Origin: a virus | IMG/VR virus record: IMGVR_UViG_3300042887_001901 | Coordinates: 1 to 62,168 of that record | Direction: 5' to 3' (one strand) | DNA: 62,168 nt | Shown: in pieces, positions 16,092 through 25,649 of the stretch | Layout: every line of letters starts with the position of its first letter | How positions within the stretch are numbered: position 1 is the stretch's first letter | The notes under the pieces: model-generated | The model's input: the letters and a program-made list of their open reading frames with translations, nothing else | The model's database searches: none | Told to the model about the DNA's origin: nothing | Position numbers and translations under genes: made by a program

Positions 16092-17381
16092 ATGAAACCA
16101 TTAGTAGTTATAAGTTGCCCTGCTGACACATTCTCAGGATATGGGGCTAGAAGTAGAGATATAGCATTACCACTTATCAAATCAGGTAAGTATGATGTTA
16201 AAATATTACCTCAAAGATGGGGTAGTACACCATGGGGCTTTTTACAAGACAGTAATCCTGATCATAAATTGATTAAAGACTGTTTCTTGCAAAATAATCA
16301 ATTACCTAAACAACCAGATGTTTGGATGCAGATTACTGTACCAAATGAATTTCAACCTGTAGGTAAATTTAATATTGGTATTACTGCTGGTATTGAAACT
16401 ACAATATGTGCTCCTCAATGGATTGAAGGTTTAAATAGAATGAGTTTAAACTTAGTATCTTCAGAACATGCTAAAAAAGTATTTCAAGATTCTAAATTTG
16501 AAAAACGTAATTCACAAACACAACAAGTAGAGGGTGTTATTGAATTAACAGCACCTGTAGAGGTATTATTTGAAGGGGCTAATTTAGATATCTATAAAAA
16601 GATAGAAAAGTTAACTACTGAAGTTAAACCTGTATTAGATAGTATTAAAGAAGAATTTTGTTACTTGTTTGTAGGCCATTGGTTACAAGGTGAAATGGGG
16701 CAAGATAGAAAAGATGTTGGTATGTTAATTAAAACATTCCTTGAAACATTTAAAAATAAAAAACAACGCCCTGCTTTAATTTTAAAAACACAATCCGCTA
16801 CTTCATCTGTAATGGATAGAGAGGAAATGTTAGATAAAATTAGAATAATTGAAGGAAGTGTAGGTGGTAATTTACCAAGTATCTATTTATTACATGGTGA
16901 ATTGAGTGATGAAGAGATGAATGAATTATATAACCATCCTAAAGTAAAAGCATTTGTATCATTTACTAAAGGCGAAGGATATGGTCGCCCATTACTTGAA
17001 TCATCAATTTCAGCTAAACCAGTATTAGTTAGTGGCTATAGTGGCCATTTAGATTTCCTAGATAAAGATATGTCTATTATCCTACCAGGCGAAATCAAAC
17101 AAATACACAGTTCAGCAGTAGTACAAGATATGTTAATTCCTGAAAGTGGATGGTTTACTATTAATTATGAAACTGCAGCATCAGCATTAGAAGAAGTTTA
17201 TAAGAACTATAAAAAGTATCTTGATGGTGCAAAGAGACAAGCGTATCGTTCACGTACTGAATTTAGTTTAGAAAAAATGGGTGAGAAATTACTTGATATA
17301 CTAGACGCTAAAGTACCTAAACCTGTTGAGTTTAAATTACCTCAATTAAAGAAAATTGAATTACCTAAAATTAAGAAGTAA
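16092..17381 (+). CDS. GT-B glycosyltransferase
   Basis: 429 aa. N-terminus VVISCPADTFSGYGARSRDIA resembles GT4 acceptor-side loops (SGYG). The C-terminal half has VGHWLQGEMGQDRKD, and FTKGEGYGRPLLESS as the donor-site E-x7-E motif. The Lys-rich tail (PKPVEFKLPQLKKIELPK) is an added low-complexity end. Stop overlaps the next ATG by one base. Confidence 0.78.
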   Translation: MKPLVVISCPADTFSGYGARSRDIALPLIKSGKYDVKILPQRWGSTPWGFLQDSNPDHKLIKDCFLQNNQLPKQPDVWMQITVPNEFQPVGKFNIGITAGIETTICAPQWIEGLNRMSLNLVSSEHAKKVFQDSKFEKRNSQTQQVEGVIELTAPVEVLFEGANLDIYKKIEKLTTEVKPVLDSIKEEFCYLFVGHWLQGEMGQDRKDVGMLIKTFLETFKNKKQRPALILKTQSATSSVMDREEMLDKIRIIEGSVGGNLPSIYLLHGELSDEEMNELYNHPKVKAFVSFTKGEGYGRPLLESSISAKPVLVSGYSGHLDFLDKDMSIILPGEIKQIHSSAVVQDMLIPESGWFTINYETAASALEEVYKNYKKYLDGAKRQAYRSRTEFSLEKMGEKLLDILDAKVPKPVEFKLPQLKKIELPKIKK

Positions 17382-17773
17382 TGAACGAACAATTAATAAT
17401 ATGTCCTAAATGTGGTGGTGATGCTTGTCATGAAGCCTCAAATAATAAACTTACGGTTTGGAGTTGTTATGGATGTGGATTTACATCCAATACAACTTTA
17501 ACAGAAGATAAATTAACTGAAGTAGAAGCAGTAATACCTCAATTATATAAAGATTTAAAATTTAAAGATGAAAAAGGATATTATTGGTATCCTATGACAG
17601 TAATTTTAGATGATAAGTCAATGGTATTTGCTGAAGGTACTAATGCTAATGATTGGAAATGGTCCGCTGTGCAATCTAAAGATAGCAAAGCAGATATGAC
17701 AACTAAAAAAGAATTTGAAATTAATGAATTCATAGAAGGATTAGATTATATAGGATATTTCAATAAAAAATAA
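17381..17773 (+). CDS. zinc-ribbon protein, unknown
   Basis: 130 aa with CPKCGGDACHEA and WSCYGCGF, a two-CxxC zinc ribbon at residues 8-33, followed by an all-beta domain with many aromatic residues (YYWYPMTVILDDKSMVF). Its place inside the glycan run suggests a linked role, but the family is found in phages generally as an uncharacterised protein. Confidence 0.55.
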   Translation: MNEQLIICPKCGGDACHEASNNKLTVWSCYGCGFTSNTTLTEDKLTEVEAVIPQLYKDLKFKDEKGYYWYPMTVILDDKSMVFAEGTNANDWKWSAVQSKDSKADMTTKKEFEINEFIEGLDYIGYFNKK

Positions 17774-17777
17774 TGTT

Positions 17778-18383
17778 ATGCCCTCAATTAGTTATGCAAT
17801 TACAGCTTGTAATGAGCACATTGAATTAGAGAGACTACTAAACCAGTTATCATCCGCTATTAGAGATGAAGATGAGATTGTAGTACAAATGGATATTACT
17901 GCTACTGATGAAGTAAAAGATGTAGTTAACAAATATAAGTTAATGAATTACTTCCATCCATTAAATAAAGATTTCGCTACATTTAAAAATAATCTTAAAG
18001 GTCTATGTACTAAAGATTATATCTTCCAAATTGATGCTGATGAGTACCTATCAGAAGAATTACTAGCATATCTTCCAGCTATATTAGAGGACAATAACCG
18101 TGTTGAGATGTTCTCTCTACCACGTATTAATACAGTTGAAGGCTTAACTCAAGAACATATTAAACAATGGGGTTGGAGAGTTGATGAAAGAGGATGGGTT
18201 AATTATCCTGATTACCAAAATCGTATACTTAGAAATAAACCTGAAATACATTGGGTAAATAAAGTACACGAAAAGATAATTGGCGCTATGGTCACAACAG
18301 AAATACCTCCAGGATTAGATTTAATACATCCTAAGACAATAGAAAAACAAGAAAAACAAAACAATTATTATAATACAATATGA
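17778..18383 (+). CDS. GT2-family glycosyltransferase
   Basis: 201 aa GT-A enzyme. N-terminal SISYAITACNE..., strand EDEIVVQMD, and the metal-binding motif QIDADEY (D-A-D). It is short compared with full GT2 enzymes and resembles the LPS core GT2 type. ATGA overlap with the next gene. Confidence 0.75.
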   Translation: MPSISYAITACNEHIELERLLNQLSSAIRDEDEIVVQMDITATDEVKDVVNKYKLMNYFHPLNKDFATFKNNLKGLCTKDYIFQIDADEYLSEELLAYLPAILEDNNRVEMFSLPRINTVEGLTQEHIKQWGWRVDERGWVNYPDYQNRILRNKPEIHWVNKVHEKIIGAMVTTEIPPGLDLIHPKTIEKQEKQNNYYNTI

Positions 18384-19411
18384 AAACAGCACTAGTATTA
18401 GGGGCAGGTGGGTTTATTGGCTCACACCTCGTTAAACGATTAAAATCAGAAGGATTTTGGGTACGTGGAGTAGATTTAAAATATCCCGAGTATGACAAAA
18501 CAGAAGCTGATGACTTTAAAATTTATGATTTACGTGATCCTAAAAACGTAGAAGCCGTTATGAGATTAGAAGGAGCTAATGGACAACCACTTCCTGTAGC
18601 CTACCACCACCATCCCTTCTCTGAAGAACTTCAATTTGATGAAGTGTATCAATTAGCAGCCGATATGGGTGGTGCAGGTTATATTTTTACAGGTGAAAAT
18701 GATGCTAATGTAATGCATAATTCAGCTACTATTAATTTAAATGTAGCTCATGAAGCAGTTAAGCAAAAAGTTAAACGTGTATTCTACAGTTCATCTGCTT
18801 GTATGTATCCTGAACATAATCAATTAGATCCAAACAATCCTAATTGTGAAGAATCATCAGCATACCCTGCTAATCCAGATTCTGAATATGGTTGGGAAAA
18901 ATTATTTAGTGAGAGAATGTATTTAGCATTTGCTAGAAACTATGGCTTAACAGTTCGTATAGCTCGTTTTCACAATATATTTGGCCCTTATGGTACTTGG
19001 AAAGGTGGTAAAGAAAAAGCACCAGCAGCAATGTGTCGTAAAGTAGTTGAAATGTTAGAGGGTGGAGAAATTGAAGTATGGGGTGATGGTCAACAAACAA
19101 GATCGTTCTTATACATTGACGAGTGTGTTGAAGGTGTATTACGCTTAATGCGTTCTGATTTTGAAGAACCAGTTAATATTGGTAGTGAAGAAATGGTTAC
19201 TATTAATCAATTAGCTCAATACGCAATTGATATTAGTGGTAAAAACATTACTATTAAAAATATAGAAGGGCCTACAGGAGTTAGAGGTAGAAATAGTGAT
19301 AATAAATTAATCCAAGAAAAATTAGGTTGGTCTCCAAATTACCCATTATATAATGGTCTAACAGAAACATTTAACTGGATTAATAAACAAGTAAATAAAC
19401 AAGATGTATAA
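18380..19411 (+). CDS. gme: GDP-mannose 3,5-epimerase
   Basis: 343 aa extended SDR. GAGGFIGSHL binds NAD; LAADMGGAGYI, SSSACMYPE (catalytic Cys), YGWEKL (YxxxK), RFHNIFGPYGTWKGGKEKAPAA, WGDGQQTRSFLYIDECVEGVLRL in two parts, and GVRGRNSDN closely follow plant and bacterial GDP-mannose 3,5-epimerases, whose products are GDP-L-galactose and GDP-L-gulose. This is the most secure substrate call in the block. A GT10 enzyme downstream could use the GDP-L-sugar (inference). Confidence 0.88.
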   Translation: MKTALVLGAGGFIGSHLVKRLKSEGFWVRGVDLKYPEYDKTEADDFKIYDLRDPKNVEAVMRLEGANGQPLPVAYHHHPFSEELQFDEVYQLAADMGGAGYIFTGENDANVMHNSATINLNVAHEAVKQKVKRVFYSSSACMYPEHNQLDPNNPNCEESSAYPANPDSEYGWEKLFSERMYLAFARNYGLTVRIARFHNIFGPYGTWKGGKEKAPAAMCRKVVEMLEGGEIEVWGDGQQTRSFLYIDECVEGVLRLMRSDFEEPVNIGSEEMVTINQLAQYAIDISGKNITIKNIEGPTGVRGRNSDNKLIQEKLGWSPNYPLYNGLTETFNWINKQVNKQDV

Positions 19412-21317
19412 AGTAGTTCATAAACCTTGGGGTAAAGAAGAATGGCTTGAGTTAAATGATGCTTACTGCTATAAAAGAATTTATATCAATGCCGGTTATA
19501 AAACATCATACCAATACCATCAGTTTAAAAAAGAAACCAATTATATTATAGAGGGTACAGCTGAGGTATGGTTAGAAAATGATGAAGGCGTTGTTGAAAA
19601 GAAGATAATGAAAGGTGGAGAATTTTTTAATGTAACACCTCCTAAAAAACATAGAGTAATAGCTATCACAGATATTATCCTACAAGAGGTATCTACACCA
19701 CACGTAGATGATGTATTTAGAATTGATGATGAGTTTCATAGAGCAGATGGTAAAGTAGAAGCAGAACATAAAACACCAGCTGTATTAGTATTAGCTGCAG
19801 GTTTAGGTTCTCGTTTAGGTAATTTAACTAAAAATATAAATAAAGCAATGTTACCAATAGATAACAAAGCTATTATATCTTATATTGTAGATAAGTTTCC
19901 TAAAGAATATGAATTTATAGTTTGCTTAGGTTATAAAGGTGAAGAATTAAAACAATACTGCCAATTAGCTTATCCAGAACATAACTTTACATTTGTTAAC
20001 ATTGACAAGTACGAAGGCGAAGGTTCAGGACCAGGTTATTCATCATTACAATGTAAACAATACTTACAACGTCCATTCTACTTTGTAGTAGCGGATTGTA
20101 TTATTGATTCTAAAATGCCTCACTTAGATGGTAACTGGTTAGGTGTTTATCCTACAGCTTACCCTGAAAAATATTCTACAGCACAATTAGATAAAGATGA
20201 TAATGTAACATCATTTGTAAATAAAAATGCTGAGGGTTATGATAACGCATTTATTGGTTTAGCTAGTATTTGGGACTATGATGTATTCTGGAGTGAATTA
20301 GAGGCTAATATGAAAAATGGAGAAATAGTATCTGCATTTGAAAATGTTTCTAAATATCCTGGTTTTAAAGCTAAACATTTAAAGTGGTTAGATACAGGTA
20401 ATTTAGACGACTTAAATAGAACTAAAGAATATTTTAATGATAATCCTTTATCGTTGTATAAAGTAACAGATGAAATTACTTATAAAGCATCTAAGTTTAT
20501 TAAATTCGTTCCTAATAAGGATCTTAATAAAAATAAATCTGAACGTGCTGAAATACTAAAAGATTTAATTCCATCAGGATTTGCATCAACAGATAACTTT
20601 ATCAGTTATGACTGGGAATCAGGTGATACATTATATCGTTATGATTCAAGTTATATCTACATTAAATTCCTAGATAAATTAAAATCTAATATTATCAAAA
20701 GTGAAAAATACCATGGTGATAGAGAATTATTTGATAAATTTTACGGTATTAAAACTAAAGATAGAGTAGATGCATTTTTAGATAGATTTGGTTCTGAATA
20801 CTTTACTCAAAAGTATAATATTAATGGTAAACAATATAAATCAATGGATTCTATATTGGCTCAATATAATACAGATGTATTCTATGATAATCCAATGTAT
20901 ACATTATTTCATGGTGATTTACAGTTTGATAATATACTTTGGGATAATTCAAATAAATTTACATATATCGACTGGAGAGAATCATTTGGTGGGTCAACAA
21001 AAGGTGGCGATATTTACTACGATTTAGCTAAGCTATATGGTGGTACTATTATTCCTTATAATATGATGAAGGAAGAAAATGCTATTGAATTAGTAGAAGG
21101 ATCTACAGTAGTAAAATATGATTATTTTGTTAGTGAAGACCTAGATGAATTTAGAGACTATTATAAAGATTGGTTAGCTAAAAATGGATATGATCTAAAT
21201 AAAGTAAAATTAATAACCGCTATAATATTCTTAAACATGTCTCCACTACATGATGAGAAATTTGGAAAGATGTTATGGTTCAAATCAATCGAATTATTAA
21301 GTGAATACTATAAATAA
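19404..21317 (+). CDS. cupin - nucleotidyltransferase - phosphotransferase fusion
   Basis: 637 aa in three parts. Residues 1-110 form a cupin like the C-terminal isomerase domain of ManC (PWGKEEW, QYHQFKKE, GGEFFNVTPPKKHRV). Residues 126-345 are a sugar-phosphate/choline-phosphate nucleotidyltransferase (LAAGLGSRLG at 130-139, KAMLPI, VVADCI). Residues 355-637 are an APH/choline-kinase-like domain (FHGDLQFDN at 502-510, YIDWRES). One chain could thus phosphorylate and nucleotidylate a sugar or alcohol, in the manner of LicA/LicC, and isomerise it. Substrate unknown. Overlaps neighbours at both ends. Confidence 0.75.
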   Translation: MYKVVHKPWGKEEWLELNDAYCYKRIYINAGYKTSYQYHQFKKETNYIIEGTAEVWLENDEGVVEKKIMKGGEFFNVTPPKKHRVIAITDIILQEVSTPHVDDVFRIDDEFHRADGKVEAEHKTPAVLVLAAGLGSRLGNLTKNINKAMLPIDNKAIISYIVDKFPKEYEFIVCLGYKGEELKQYCQLAYPEHNFTFVNIDKYEGEGSGPGYSSLQCKQYLQRPFYFVVADCIIDSKMPHLDGNWLGVYPTAYPEKYSTAQLDKDDNVTSFVNKNAEGYDNAFIGLASIWDYDVFWSELEANMKNGEIVSAFENVSKYPGFKAKHLKWLDTGNLDDLNRTKEYFNDNPLSLYKVTDEITYKASKFIKFVPNKDLNKNKSERAEILKDLIPSGFASTDNFISYDWESGDTLYRYDSSYIYIKFLDKLKSNIIKSEKYHGDRELFDKFYGIKTKDRVDAFLDRFGSEYFTQKYNINGKQYKSMDSILAQYNTDVFYDNPMYTLFHGDLQFDNILWDNSNKFTYIDWRESFGGSTKGGDIYYDLAKLYGGTIIPYNMMKEENAIELVEGSTVVKYDYFVSEDLDEFRDYYKDWLAKNGYDLNKVKLITAIIFLNMSPLHDEKFGKMLWFKSIELLSEYYK

Positions 21318-21918
21318 AGATACAAAGATATACGGCTCGTTTTCCTCTAACCCGGGAAATAACGGCTGTATGTTCTTTAATAATAAATTCCAAAAAAACA
21401 GCATAAATGCCATTTACAAATCATTCTACTCAGATAACATTCTCAGTTCAATAGTAGCTGCTAAGATTTTAAATTTCAGTGGTTTTGCTGTTAGTATGCC
21501 CTTTAAAGTAGAAGTATTAAATCATGTTAATGAAATAGATTTTGCAGCTAAAGTAATTGGTGCTGCTAATACTATTATAAACAGTAATGGATTTTTAAAA
21601 GCATATAATACTGATTGGATGGGTGTTTATAATTATCTTTCATTATTAACTAAACCAGAACACTTATATATCTTAGGTAATGGTGGGTTTGGTAAAGCAG
21701 TAGAATACGCTTGTATTCAGTTAAATATACCTTGCAGATTTATTCTTAGAGCTGAATGGGATAAAGTACCTAATTTAGAGGGTATGGTATTTAATGCTAC
21801 ACCAGTAGATGTAGAAGTAAGAGGAACATTGATTGATGGTAGACCATTTGTTGAAGGACAAGGTAGAGTAATTGCTGATTTACAAGCTGAAGAACAATAT
21901 AAAATTTATACAAAATGA
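21301..21918 (+). CDS. shikimate dehydrogenase-like (AroE-like) protein
   Basis: 205 aa from GTG 21301, overlapping the previous gene by 17 bases. AroE motifs: SMPFK (K69, catalytic Lys), IGAANT (N90), YNTDWMG (D105, catalytic Asp) and the NADP loop GNGGFGKA (126-133). It is shorter than bacterial AroE (about 270 aa), mainly at the N- and C-terminal edges. A gene for shikimate metabolism is unexpected here; it may reduce a cyclitol or sugar-like substrate used by the neighbouring enzymes. Confidence 0.7.
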   Translation: MNTINKDTKIYGSFSSNPGNNGCMFFNNKFQKNSINAIYKSFYSDNILSSIVAAKILNFSGFAVSMPFKVEVLNHVNEIDFAAKVIGAANTIINSNGFLKAYNTDWMGVYNYLSLLTKPEHLYILGNGGFGKAVEYACIQLNIPCRFILRAEWDKVPNLEGMVFNATPVDVEVRGTLIDGRPFVEGQGRVIADLQAEEQYKIYTK

Positions 21919-22889
21919 GTAATGTAAAATATTTCATTGGACCAATGTCTAAAAACATTGTAGATGCTATAGTTGAATTCTGTGCTAACACAGGAAATAC
22001 AATAGCCTTTATTCCTTCTCGTAGACAAGTAGAATGGGATGGGGGTTATGTAAATAACTGGACTACAGAAGAATTTAGTAAGTATGTTACTACATTACCA
22101 CTACAACGTGATCATAGTGGTCCTGGACAAGGTAACAATGACGATGATGGACTTGAATCATTAGCTTATGATGCTAAATACTTTCAATTAATTCATATTG
22201 ATCCTTGGAAAAAATATCCTGGATATGTTGATGGATTAGAGCAAACAATTAAAATGATTAAATTTGCTCTTGAAATTAATCCCCAATTAATATTTGAGGT
22301 TGGTACTGAAGAGGCAATTAGACCGTTTGAGGCAGATGAATTAAATCAATTAGTAATAGATTTATGGGCTGCTTTACCTAAAGAAACATATAAACAGATA
22401 AAATACCTAGTTATACAATCAGGAACATCACTTAAAGGTACTGATCAAACAGGTAACTATGATGCTGAACGTTTAAAAGAAATGATTAAAGTAGCTCAAC
22501 GTCATGATTTAATTTCTAAAGAACATAATGGTGATTATATTCCTGTAGAAACAATTAAAGAAAAATTTGATTTAGGATTAGATTGTATAAACATTGCTCC
22601 TGAATTTGGCTTAATAGAAACTCAAACATATCTTGATGAAATAAAAGATAGTAAAATATTTGATAGATTTTGGCAAATATGTTATGATTCTAAAAAATGG
22701 GTTAAATGGGTTAGTCCTAGCTTTGACCCTTACTACAATAAAGAACAACTAATCAAAATATGTGGTCATTATGTTTTATCTTATCCTGAATTTACTTCAG
22801 AAATAAAATCACAATTTCCAGGTATAGATGAAAAAATTAAATCAAACGTTACAAGAAAATTAAATCAGTTACATGGATACGAGGCCTAA
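21915..22889 (+). CDS. GatZ/KbaZ-like TIM-barrel aldolase-family protein
   Basis: 324 aa. IPSRRQVEWDGGY, QRDHSGPGQ (64-72), LIHIDPWKK and FEVGTEEAIRP follow in order the motifs of the tagatose-1,6-bisphosphate aldolase GatZ/KbaZ family (NQV--GGY, GDH-GP, KIHLD, EVGTE). GatZ itself is a partner subunit of a class II aldolase; the phage version may act alone on a sugar phosphate. Sits between AroE-like and HAD genes, overlapping both. Confidence 0.6.
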   Translation: MSNVKYFIGPMSKNIVDAIVEFCANTGNTIAFIPSRRQVEWDGGYVNNWTTEEFSKYVTTLPLQRDHSGPGQGNNDDDGLESLAYDAKYFQLIHIDPWKKYPGYVDGLEQTIKMIKFALEINPQLIFEVGTEEAIRPFEADELNQLVIDLWAALPKETYKQIKYLVIQSGTSLKGTDQTGNYDAERLKEMIKVAQRHDLISKEHNGDYIPVETIKEKFDLGLDCINIAPEFGLIETQTYLDEIKDSKIFDRFWQICYDSKKWVKWVSPSFDPYYNKEQLIKICGHYVLSYPEFTSEIKSQFPGIDEKIKSNVTRKLNQLHGYEA

Positions 22890-23232
22890 AACAATTATAT
22901 GTGATATAGATGGAACATTAGTTAAACATAATATTCCAACAAAAAACACATCACCAAACAATTTATTAGAATTATTACCAGGCACTGTTGAAAAATTATC
23001 TGAATGGGACGCTAAAGGTTATAATATAATTTTAATTACAGGTAGAAGAGAATCAATGAGAGAAGCTACTGAAAAACAGTTAGCTGAAGTAGGTATATTT
23101 TATGACCAGTTAATTATGGGTATAGGTGGTGGGCCTAGAATTGTAATTAATGACAATAAACCTACTGGACAAGAAACAGCATTCGCTATTAATTTAGAAC
23201 GCAATAAAGGTATCGATGATATTATTCTGTAA
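22873..23232 (+). CDS. HAD-family phosphatase
   Basis: 119 aa with DIDGTLV (D11 nucleophile, D13 acid), LITGRRES (motif II) and RIVINDNKP (motif IV acids), the core of a small capless HAD phosphatase similar in size to polynucleotide kinase-type or KdsC-type enzymes. Probably removes a sugar phosphate made by neighbours (inference). Overlaps both neighbours by 17 bases. Confidence 0.72.
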   Translation: MDTRPKTIICDIDGTLVKHNIPTKNTSPNNLLELLPGTVEKLSEWDAKGYNIILITGRRESMREATEKQLAEVGIFYDQLIMGIGGGPRIVINDNKPTGQETAFAINLERNKGIDDIIL

Positions 23233-24298
23233 CACATTTATTACTGAGGCTAAACCATTTGGTAAAGGAAATGTAGTTAGAGATAACTTAAAGTCCTTTA
23301 ATAATTTAGATATATTCAAATATTCACTAGCTAGTTTAGCTGTTGCTTATGACTGGAGTAAAGTAATACTAAAAATATCATTAGACGACTGTTATAAACA
23401 CAGAAAAGATGAATTAGAACAATTTATCAAAAATAACTTTAGTCAATTTAATTTAGTTTTAACTTGGCAGAGAAGTGAGTATCAAAACGATTGGAAACAA
23501 GATTACGAATTATTAGATAATAATTTAATTTGGTATTATTGTAATCATGATCATATATTCTTTGATTCGTCTAAAGATTATTTAGCTGAATTAGTTGATG
23601 AAATGAAAGATGAGGAATTATGTTCATTACAATTCTCTCATTGGCCTGAAAATATTAGAACAGCTAAAAAGAATCCTAATTATGTTATCCATAACAACCA
23701 TATTTCATTTGAATCTATTAACTTTGATAGTATTCAAATTATAACTAAAGAATTATATCGTAGATGGTGGTTTGAAGGTGAATTTAACCATATTAAATTA
23801 GGTAGACCTGATTTCTTTGGAATTGGATTAGCTGAAATTAAACCTATGCCTATGCATAAGGTAATAGTACCTTTTAAAGAAATATGTCGACACTTCGATG
23901 GTTATCAACATGTACAACCTATTATAAATAATAATCAATGCCCTGCAATTGATATTCCTGTTGGATTCTTTGAAAACGATATCAAAATTAGGTATGGTTA
24001 TGATGATTATATAGAAGGATGGACCAATATAAATCCTAAAAATTTAGATTATTACGCTTACAATACAACAGGAACTGATTATAAGTTTACATTAAATGAT
24101 TTACCATTAGTTTGGAAAGATAAAACATCAGTTATAGATTCAAATATAAAATCTGACGATGACGAAATAGTTCAACATCGTTTAAAGGCAATATTTGATA
24201 TGTTTAATACATCAGAATATTTTCCTATAGATAGTGAAGTAGAAAATAAAATATTTAATAAATACTTAGAAAATTTTAATTATAGTATAGATGCTTAA
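23216..24298 (+). CDS. putative glycosyltransferase, unclassified
   Basis: 360 aa, overlapping genes on both sides. No standard GT motif is clear. A GT-A-like opening (ILFCNTFITEAKPFGKGNVVRDNL), an acidic-aromatic segment (WYYCNHDHIFFD) that could be the DxD region, and a helical RRWWFEGEFNHIKLG resemble uncharacterised capsule-cluster proteins. Context makes transferase the best guess; I do not recognise the family. Confidence 0.45.
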   Translation: MILFCNTFITEAKPFGKGNVVRDNLKSFNNLDIFKYSLASLAVAYDWSKVILKISLDDCYKHRKDELEQFIKNNFSQFNLVLTWQRSEYQNDWKQDYELLDNNLIWYYCNHDHIFFDSSKDYLAELVDEMKDEELCSLQFSHWPENIRTAKKNPNYVIHNNHISFESINFDSIQIITKELYRRWWFEGEFNHIKLGRPDFFGIGLAEIKPMPMHKVIVPFKEICRHFDGYQHVQPIINNNQCPAIDIPVGFFENDIKIRYGYDDYIEGWTNINPKNLDYYAYNTTGTDYKFTLNDLPLVWKDKTSVIDSNIKSDDDEIVQHRLKAIFDMFNTSEYFPIDSEVENKIFNKYLENFNYSIDA

Positions 24299-25649
24299 AA
24301 TATATTCCAATTTTATTCCACAAAACGAGCTTGAAGAAGCAATTAATGTGCCTGAATTAATTAATAAGCCCATTACTGTGTTTAATGATTACCCTAATGT
24401 AACCCCAGAATTACTTAATTTTAATCCATTTAATATATTAATGGTATTAGAACCAAATCAGTTATTTGGTATTCATGATTGGGCACTTCAAAACTACAAT
24501 TTATTTAGTTGTATATTAACAGGTGGACAAGAAATATTAGACAAATGTCCTAATGCTTTATTCTTTCCAATGGGTATTTCTTGGTTAGATAAGGAATATG
24601 TTGATAATGTAGATAATATTCAAAAACGATTTGAGGTATCGTTCTTATGTGGGGGTAAACAAAGAATTGAGGGTCATCATTTAAGACATAGATTACATAA
24701 ACGCGGTGATGAAATTACTATTCCTAAACAATGGCATTATACTTTACCTGATTATGATTATAATGAGGGTCATCATACAGTAACAGACATGTATGGTAAA
24801 AAAGTATTATGGGAAAGCATGTTTACTATTGCTATTGAAAATTCATCAAATAGAAGTTACCATACTGAAAAAATTATTGATGCATTTATTTCTAAAACAT
24901 TTCCTATATATTGGGGTTGTCCAAATTTAGAAGAATTAGGATATAATCCAGATGGATTTATATATTGTGAAAACGAAGATCAAATTATTGATGCTGTAAA
25001 TAAATTAACACCTGAATTATATGCTGAAAGAAAAGAAGCAATAGATTATAATTGTGAATTAGCTAAGCATTATGGTGATTTATTTGGTCGTTTTAAAACA
25101 ATGGTAGAAACATTAGTTGAATTTAATAATATAGAAGATAAAGTATTATCTTACGATCAGTTATTTAAAAAATATAAAGGCGATCATAAATTATTCTTTG
25201 AGACGGGTACTCATAAAGGAGATGGTGTTCAAAACGCTTTAAATATGGGCTTTGAAGAAGTTATATCAGTTGAGATATTACCTGAACTTTATGAAGGTTG
25301 TGTTAAACGTTTTAAAAATAATAATAAAATACATTTGTTCTTAGGCGATTCAAATGAGAGAATGGAGGAAATGCTTGAATTAATTAAGGAACCATCATTA
25401 ATATTTTTAGATGGACATTTTAATAATGGAGACCCATTATGGAAAGAATTAGAAATATTAAAAAACCATCCAATCAAAACACATACTATTATAGTAGATG
25501 ATATGCCTAATTACTATGGTAATGGAGAAAAAGTAAAAGAAAAATTGTTAGAAATTAATCCTAATTATACTTTAGTATATGAAGACTCACTAAACTCTGG
25601 AACAGGTAAAATACACAGAAATCATAATTTAACCGCTTATATTAAGTAA
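24291..25649 (+). CDS. GT10 fucosyltransferase-like - methyltransferase fusion
   Basis: 452 aa. Residues about 1-280 form a GT10-like transferase: FTIAIENSSNRSYHTEKIIDA (178-198) is the alpha-1,3-fucosyltransferase donor motif (ENS---Y-TEK), followed by PIYWGCPN. Residues 285-452 form a class I methyltransferase-like domain: ETGTHKG (304-310) and LIFLDGHF (370-377). GT10 enzymes use GDP-L-fucose; GDP-L-galactose from the upstream epimerase has the same L-galacto configuration and is a plausible donor. The second domain may methylate the sugar or acceptor. Confidence 0.75.
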   Translation: MLKIYSNFIPQNELEEAINVPELINKPITVFNDYPNVTPELLNFNPFNILMVLEPNQLFGIHDWALQNYNLFSCILTGGQEILDKCPNALFFPMGISWLDKEYVDNVDNIQKRFEVSFLCGGKQRIEGHHLRHRLHKRGDEITIPKQWHYTLPDYDYNEGHHTVTDMYGKKVLWESMFTIAIENSSNRSYHTEKIIDAFISKTFPIYWGCPNLEELGYNPDGFIYCENEDQIIDAVNKLTPELYAERKEAIDYNCELAKHYGDLFGRFKTMVETLVEFNNIEDKVLSYDQLFKKYKGDHKLFFETGTHKGDGVQNALNMGFEEVISVEILPELYEGCVKRFKNNNKIHLFLGDSNERMEEMLELIKEPSLIFLDGHFNNGDPLWKELEILKNHPIKTHTIIVDDMPNYYGNGEKVKEKLLEINPNYTLVYEDSLNSGTGKIHRNHNLTAYIK

